This document shows positions 43,966-45,937 of a stretch of 45,937 bases of DNA, in pieces. Positions within the stretch are counted from its first letter, which is position 1. Every line of letters begins with the position of its first letter. Source of the DNA: an uncultured Bacteroidota bacterium (GTDB taxonomy: Bacteria; Bacteroidota; Bacteroidia; Chitinophagales; Chitinophagaceae). The stretch is taken from positions 1 to 45,937 of the forward strand of contig CAIYTT010000059.1 of the NCBI GenBank assembly GCA_903929195.1. The letters are read 5' to 3'. The position numbers and the translations under genes are program-made. The notes beneath the pieces are model-generated. The model had not been told where the DNA came from. It saw only the letters and a list, made by a program, of their open reading frames with translations, and did not search any database.

Positions 43966-44053
43966 GTTCTATAATTTACATTATGTTAAGCAGAAATTGT
44001 TTGAATCCACCTCTAACCAATTTCTTGCTCAACATAATGCGCGTTATAGGAAC
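43966..44053. repeat. attC-like palindrome 2
   Basis: An 88-base palindrome with outer arms GTTCTATAA / TTATAGGAAC and inner arms CATTATGTTAAGCAGAAATT / AATTTCTTGCTCAACATAATG. It includes GTTAAGC and GCTCAAC, which match the integron simple-site words GTTRRRY and RYYYAAC. Bases 43981-44015 are identical to 45903-45937. Confidence 0.68.
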
Positions 44054-44138
44054 AGTCATTTTCGTCTTTAGCCCTCGCTTCCAAGACGCTATCGCGTCTA
44101 AAAGGATTGGTTCACGGACACTGGTTTGTCATAAAATA

Positions 44139-44170
44139 AAAACAGCCACACTATAAGGTGTGGCTGTTTT
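44139..44170 (+). terminator. Hairpin upstream of the 114-residue gene
   Basis: The stem AAAACAGCCACAC / GTGTGGCTGTTTT (13 bp) has a 6-base loop. Its right arm ends in TTTT, and on the minus strand it also ends in TTTT, so it could terminate either way. It sits just before the promoter of the next gene and insulates it from the repeat region. Bases 43753-44138 otherwise hold only the two palindromes and small GC-rich hairpins (for example AGACGC-TATC-GCGTCT, 44084-44099). Confidence 0.6.
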
Positions 44171-44174
44171 ACTT

Positions 44175-44182
44175 TACATTTG
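44175..44182 (+). promoter_or_regulatory. -7 element of the 114-residue cassette gene
   Basis: TACATTTG is a perfect TAnnTTTG element and ends 25 bases before the ATG at 44208. The -33 region falls within the preceding hairpin. Confidence 0.5.
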
Positions 44183-44207
44183 TATTGTCAAATAAAAAAT
44201 AAAGATT

Positions 44208-44552
44208 ATGGAATATCCGAAAACGAAAAAAGAGTTAATTGCAGCATTACAAGGTTCATGGAAACAAGAAGGCAGTACAATAACATTCAAAATTAAAGAT
44301 GAACTTATGTATGATATTGCCGGTGAACCCGAAAATCCTAACGGCAATTTAGAAAAACGTGATTTTTCAATAGAGAATAATGGGCGTTGGACAATACAAA
44401 ATATAGTTTTAGGGTATCATGAAGCAACAATAATCGAATGCGATGAAAATAGCTTTGTTACGCAATCTTGGACAGTAACCGTTTCCTTTAACAGAACCAC
44501 TCCGCCACCCAGCCGCCCAGAAATCAGGAAGTTCATTCGGGTTAACAATTAG
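44208..44552 (+). CDS. Hypothetical 114-residue cassette protein
   Basis: I do not recognise this family. The protein is soluble with no signal peptide. It begins MEYPKTKKELIAALQGSWKQ and alternates short hydrophobic strands and turns (STITFKIKDELMYDI, RWTIQNIVLGY, TIIECDENSFVTQSWTVTVS), which suggests a small beta barrel or lipocalin-like sandwich, with a Pro-rich turn (TTPPPSRPEI) near the end. It has its own promoter and lies alone between attC-like elements, the usual situation of a gene cassette with its own promoter. Its last 11 bases overlap a small convergent gene. Confidence 0.6.
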   Translation: MEYPKTKKELIAALQGSWKQEGSTITFKIKDELMYDIAGEPENPNGNLEKRDFSIENNGRWTIQNIVLGYHEATIIECDENSFVTQSWTVTVSFNRTTPPPSRPEIRKFIRVNN

Positions 44553-44724
44553 TAGGGCACCAATGAAGAAGAAATCGTTCGTAGTTATCTACCCTTTCCC
44601 TTACTTCCACCAACCAATTAGCCCACTCGTTGGGGTTATCAGGTCTGTTAGATAATTTTTTAATGGCCGATACTTGCGCACTGTACCTCATCCATTCAGC
44701 TTCTATCTCTTGTGGTGTTGCCAT
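44542..44724 (-). CDS. Small hypothetical protein, 60 residues
   Basis: The product (MATPQEIEAEWMRYSAQVSA..., ending HWCPTNC) is soluble, helical and tryptophan-rich (EWANWLVEVRERVDNYERF). I know no family. On the minus strand a TATTTG-containing sequence precedes the ATG, and the composition looks protein-like rather than random. It converges on and overlaps the 114-residue gene by 11 bases, so both may belong to one cassette. Confidence is limited by length. Confidence 0.45.
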   Translation of the reverse strand: MATPQEIEAEWMRYSAQVSAIKKLSNRPDNPNEWANWLVEVRERVDNYERFLLHWCPTNC

Positions 44725-44782
44725 ATATCAAATATCAGAGACTTTTTAACATATTACAAAAATTACGCAACCGAAAAACTTT

Positions 44783-44875
44783 TATAATCAGCATTATGTT
44801 AAGCATCGCTATTCTTTAACTACCTCTTAATTACTTCCCACGCACACGCTGCAATTAACATAATGAACAATTATA
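44783..44875. repeat. attC-like palindrome 3
   Basis: A 93-base palindrome with outer arms TATAAT / ATTATA and inner arms CATTATGTTAAGCA / TGCAATTAACATAATG, around a ~46-base spacer rich in C/T. The inner left arm GCATTATGTTAAGC matches palindrome 2. The loop is different in sequence and longer. Confidence 0.6.
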
Positions 44876-44997
44876 CAACAATATCTATTTATTCTGCCAA
44901 CGCTTCCTTCGGCTAAAAGCCGGAAAAGAACTCAACATCTTAATTACTCAACTTCATTCATAAAAATGCTTTCATTTGGTTTGGCGATTAAATGAAA

Positions 44998-45029
44998 AAC
45001 GGCGACAATATTGTTGCCGTTAACTTTTT
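44998..45029 (-). terminator. Bidirectional terminator-like hairpin
   Basis: AACGGCGACAAT / ATTGTTGCCGTT (12-bp stem with one G-T) is flanked by TTTTT on the minus strand and AACTTTTTT on the plus strand. It lies about 40 bases after the stop of the 239-residue minus-strand gene and probably terminates it. Bases 44725-45066 otherwise contain only palindrome 3, a small hairpin with AGCCGGAA near 44910-44925, and the palindrome at 45033-45060. Confidence 0.65.
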
Positions 45030-45032
45030 TAG

Positions 45033-45060
45033 TATATTTGTAGTGCCAAACTACAAATAT
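45033..45060. repeat. Perfect palindrome with opposed -7-like words
   Basis: ATATTTGTAGT-GCCAA-ACTACAAATAT is an 11-bp perfect inverted repeat. The left side contains TATATTTG and the right side its near mirror, so it offers -7-like elements in both directions. It ends just before the stop codon of the 239-residue gene. Confidence 0.5.
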
Positions 45061-45066
45061 TGTAAG

Positions 45067-45786
45067 CTATTTTTTAAATGTATTTTGAACCGTCAAAGAA
45101 TCCAAACGGACTTTTAAGGAATCTATTAAATATTTCTGACCGGCAATTATTTGTGATTGGCATCCTAACAATGTGTCTTTGTGCGATATCTGTGTCAATT
45201 GGTTTTTTAATTGTTGTGCTTCGTTAGTTTTTCTTACTTCATTTTTGTAGGTTAGTATCGCTGTAATAGAGCTTACTACTGTAAATACTAAAGTGAAACT
45301 AAATATTATGATAAGCGCATGATTAGAACGTCTTGTATTCCCATTTGTCAGTATAGCTTCTCGATTTGCTATTTCAATTAGCGGGTGAATCTCTGCTTGT
45401 TGACTTGCGGTTAATATTTGATAAGTAATCAATGCATTCATCCTCTCTTTCTCTGCTTTTTGTTCGTCATTTTTGTTTGCAAGAAATGCCTGATAATCGC
45501 TTTCCCCGTTTTTAAATCTAACAAATCCACCCAATTCTAAAAACTGTTTGATGTGTTCCTCTACCCCACCCAGCAAACAGCACCTTATAGCTGCACTTTT
45601 TACATTTCTATCCCCAACTATTGCGCCTATTGTTTTTGGCATTCTTGCTTCAATGAAGTTGTAAATTAGTAGCAGATAACTATCTGCTATACCTTCTTGT
45701 TGCATGAAATTATAACTCGTTTGCTTACCTTCAAGCGTAAGCATTTTTTTCAGAACCCTATTGGCATCTATTGGTTGTACTTCCAC
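45067..45786 (-). CDS. Hypothetical membrane-anchored cassette protein, 239 residues
   Basis: No family is recognised. The first ~150 residues are soluble and mostly helical (VLKKMLTLEGKQTSYNFMQQ, EEHIKQFLELGGFVRF, KNDEQKAEKERMNALITYQI). A single membrane helix (ALIIIFSFTLVFTVVSSITAIL, about 161-182) and a coiled-coil tail (NEAQQLKNQL, LIDSLKVRLDSLTVQN) follow. The GTG at 45786 gives the start MEVQPID; an ATG 14 codons later (45744) is the alternative. A TATGTTTG element (45808-45815, minus strand) lies 21 bases upstream. It lies between attC-like palindromes 3 and 4 and is probably another cassette cargo. Confidence 0.58.
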   Translation of the reverse strand: MEVQPIDANRVLKKMLTLEGKQTSYNFMQQEGIADSYLLLIYNFIEARMPKTIGAIVGDRNVKSAAIRCCLLGGVEEHIKQFLELGGFVRFKNGESDYQAFLANKNDEQKAEKERMNALITYQILTASQQAEIHPLIEIANREAILTNGNTRRSNHALIIIFSFTLVFTVVSSITAILTYKNEVRKTNEAQQLKNQLTQISHKDTLLGCQSQIIAGQKYLIDSLKVRLDSLTVQNTFKK

Positions 45787-45807
45787 TTTTTATTTGATTT
45801 GGCAGTA

Positions 45808-45815
45808 CAAACATA
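45808..45815 (-). promoter_or_regulatory. -7 element of the 239-residue gene
   Basis: Minus-strand TATGTTTG is a perfect TAnnTTTG match, 21 bases before the GTG start. No clear -33 is seen. Confidence 0.45.
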
Positions 45816-45888
45816 AAACAAATCCACCGTTTGTAACAGGTGTTTTCTACCCTCCCCGATAAGGCTACGCTTCGTCCAAAGGCACAGT

Positions 45889-45937
45889 CCTATAACGAAA
45901 CTTTATGTTAAGCAGAAATTGTTTGAATCCACCTCTA
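45889..45937. repeat. attC-like palindrome 4, left half, cut by window end
   Basis: Begins with CCTATAAC and continues with the same 35 bases as palindrome 2 (45903-45937 equals 43981-44015). The right half lies beyond the window. Confidence 0.65.

Noticed and set aside
43751-44156. Two overlapping open frames of 62 and 81 codons
   Set aside because: They run through the attC-like palindromes and small hairpins; translations look random and there is no promoter fitting them.

Overview
The window looks like chromosomal DNA of a member of the Bacteroidota, probably a Sphingobacteriia/Chitinophagia-type or related environmental lineage. The DNA is very AT-rich. One secreted protein carries a type IX secretion C-terminal sorting domain. 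Many genes are preceded by the Bacteroidota -7 promoter element TAnnTTTG rather than a Shine-Dalgarno site, and the gene families (GH130, A2M-like giant protein, TPR-adenylate cyclase, His/Ala-rich small stress protein, CsbD, DUF2061) are typical of that phylum. No rRNA, CRISPR array or transposase was seen.

Region 1 (1-26.9 kb) is mostly housekeeping and envelope. It holds a cut-off doubled-CXXCH cytochrome, a T9SS cargo protein, a penicillin-acylase-family hydrolase with a small membrane protein, a CDF metal exporter, an MsbA-like ABC exporter, rlmN and a TMTC-like membrane TPR protein. These are followed by a three-gene minus-strand cluster (TPR sensor, TPR-adenylate cyclase, DsbD-like protein without its redox cysteines), then fabG-fabH, a 2,059-residue alpha-2-macroglobulin-like protein, an ACC-deaminase/D-cysteine-desulfhydrase-like enzyme and era.

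Region 2 (27.1-29.4 kb) is an initiator tRNA-fMet followed by a two-gene cargo: an AAA15/OLD-like ATPase and a protein with a PD-(D/E)XK-like core. The cargo is bracketed by two identical 30-bp copies of the tRNA terminator region. This is a candidate small defence island at a tRNA.

Region 3 (29.4-43.75 kb) is the most striking part. It starts with an operon for an AraC-type regulator, a 1,367-residue hybrid kinase (five PAS domains, nine full 21-residue coiled-coil repeats, HisKA/HATPase, receiver, HPt) and a stand-alone receiver. Then come three more transcription units encoding a His/Ala-rich protein, a CsbD-like protein, YceI, an acidic protein, DUF2061, an SDR, a GH130 enzyme, a GT4-toroid fusion and an MCE/Mla-type lipid ABC transporter. 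Four promoters here (upstream of the AraC gene, the His/Ala-rich gene, the CsbD gene and the SDR gene) share one unusual architecture: two direct TGTAA(C/G/A) boxes 21-22 bp apart, the second exactly 30-31 bp upstream of a TTTG -7 element that lacks the usual TA. This reads as one autoregulated stress/envelope regulon encoded in one block.

Region 4 (43.75 kb to the end) contains at least four large imperfect palindromes resembling integron attC sites in layout. They separate small hypothetical genes, and two of them share a 35-bp identity. This looks like the edge of a gene-cassette array whose integrase, if any, lies outside the window.
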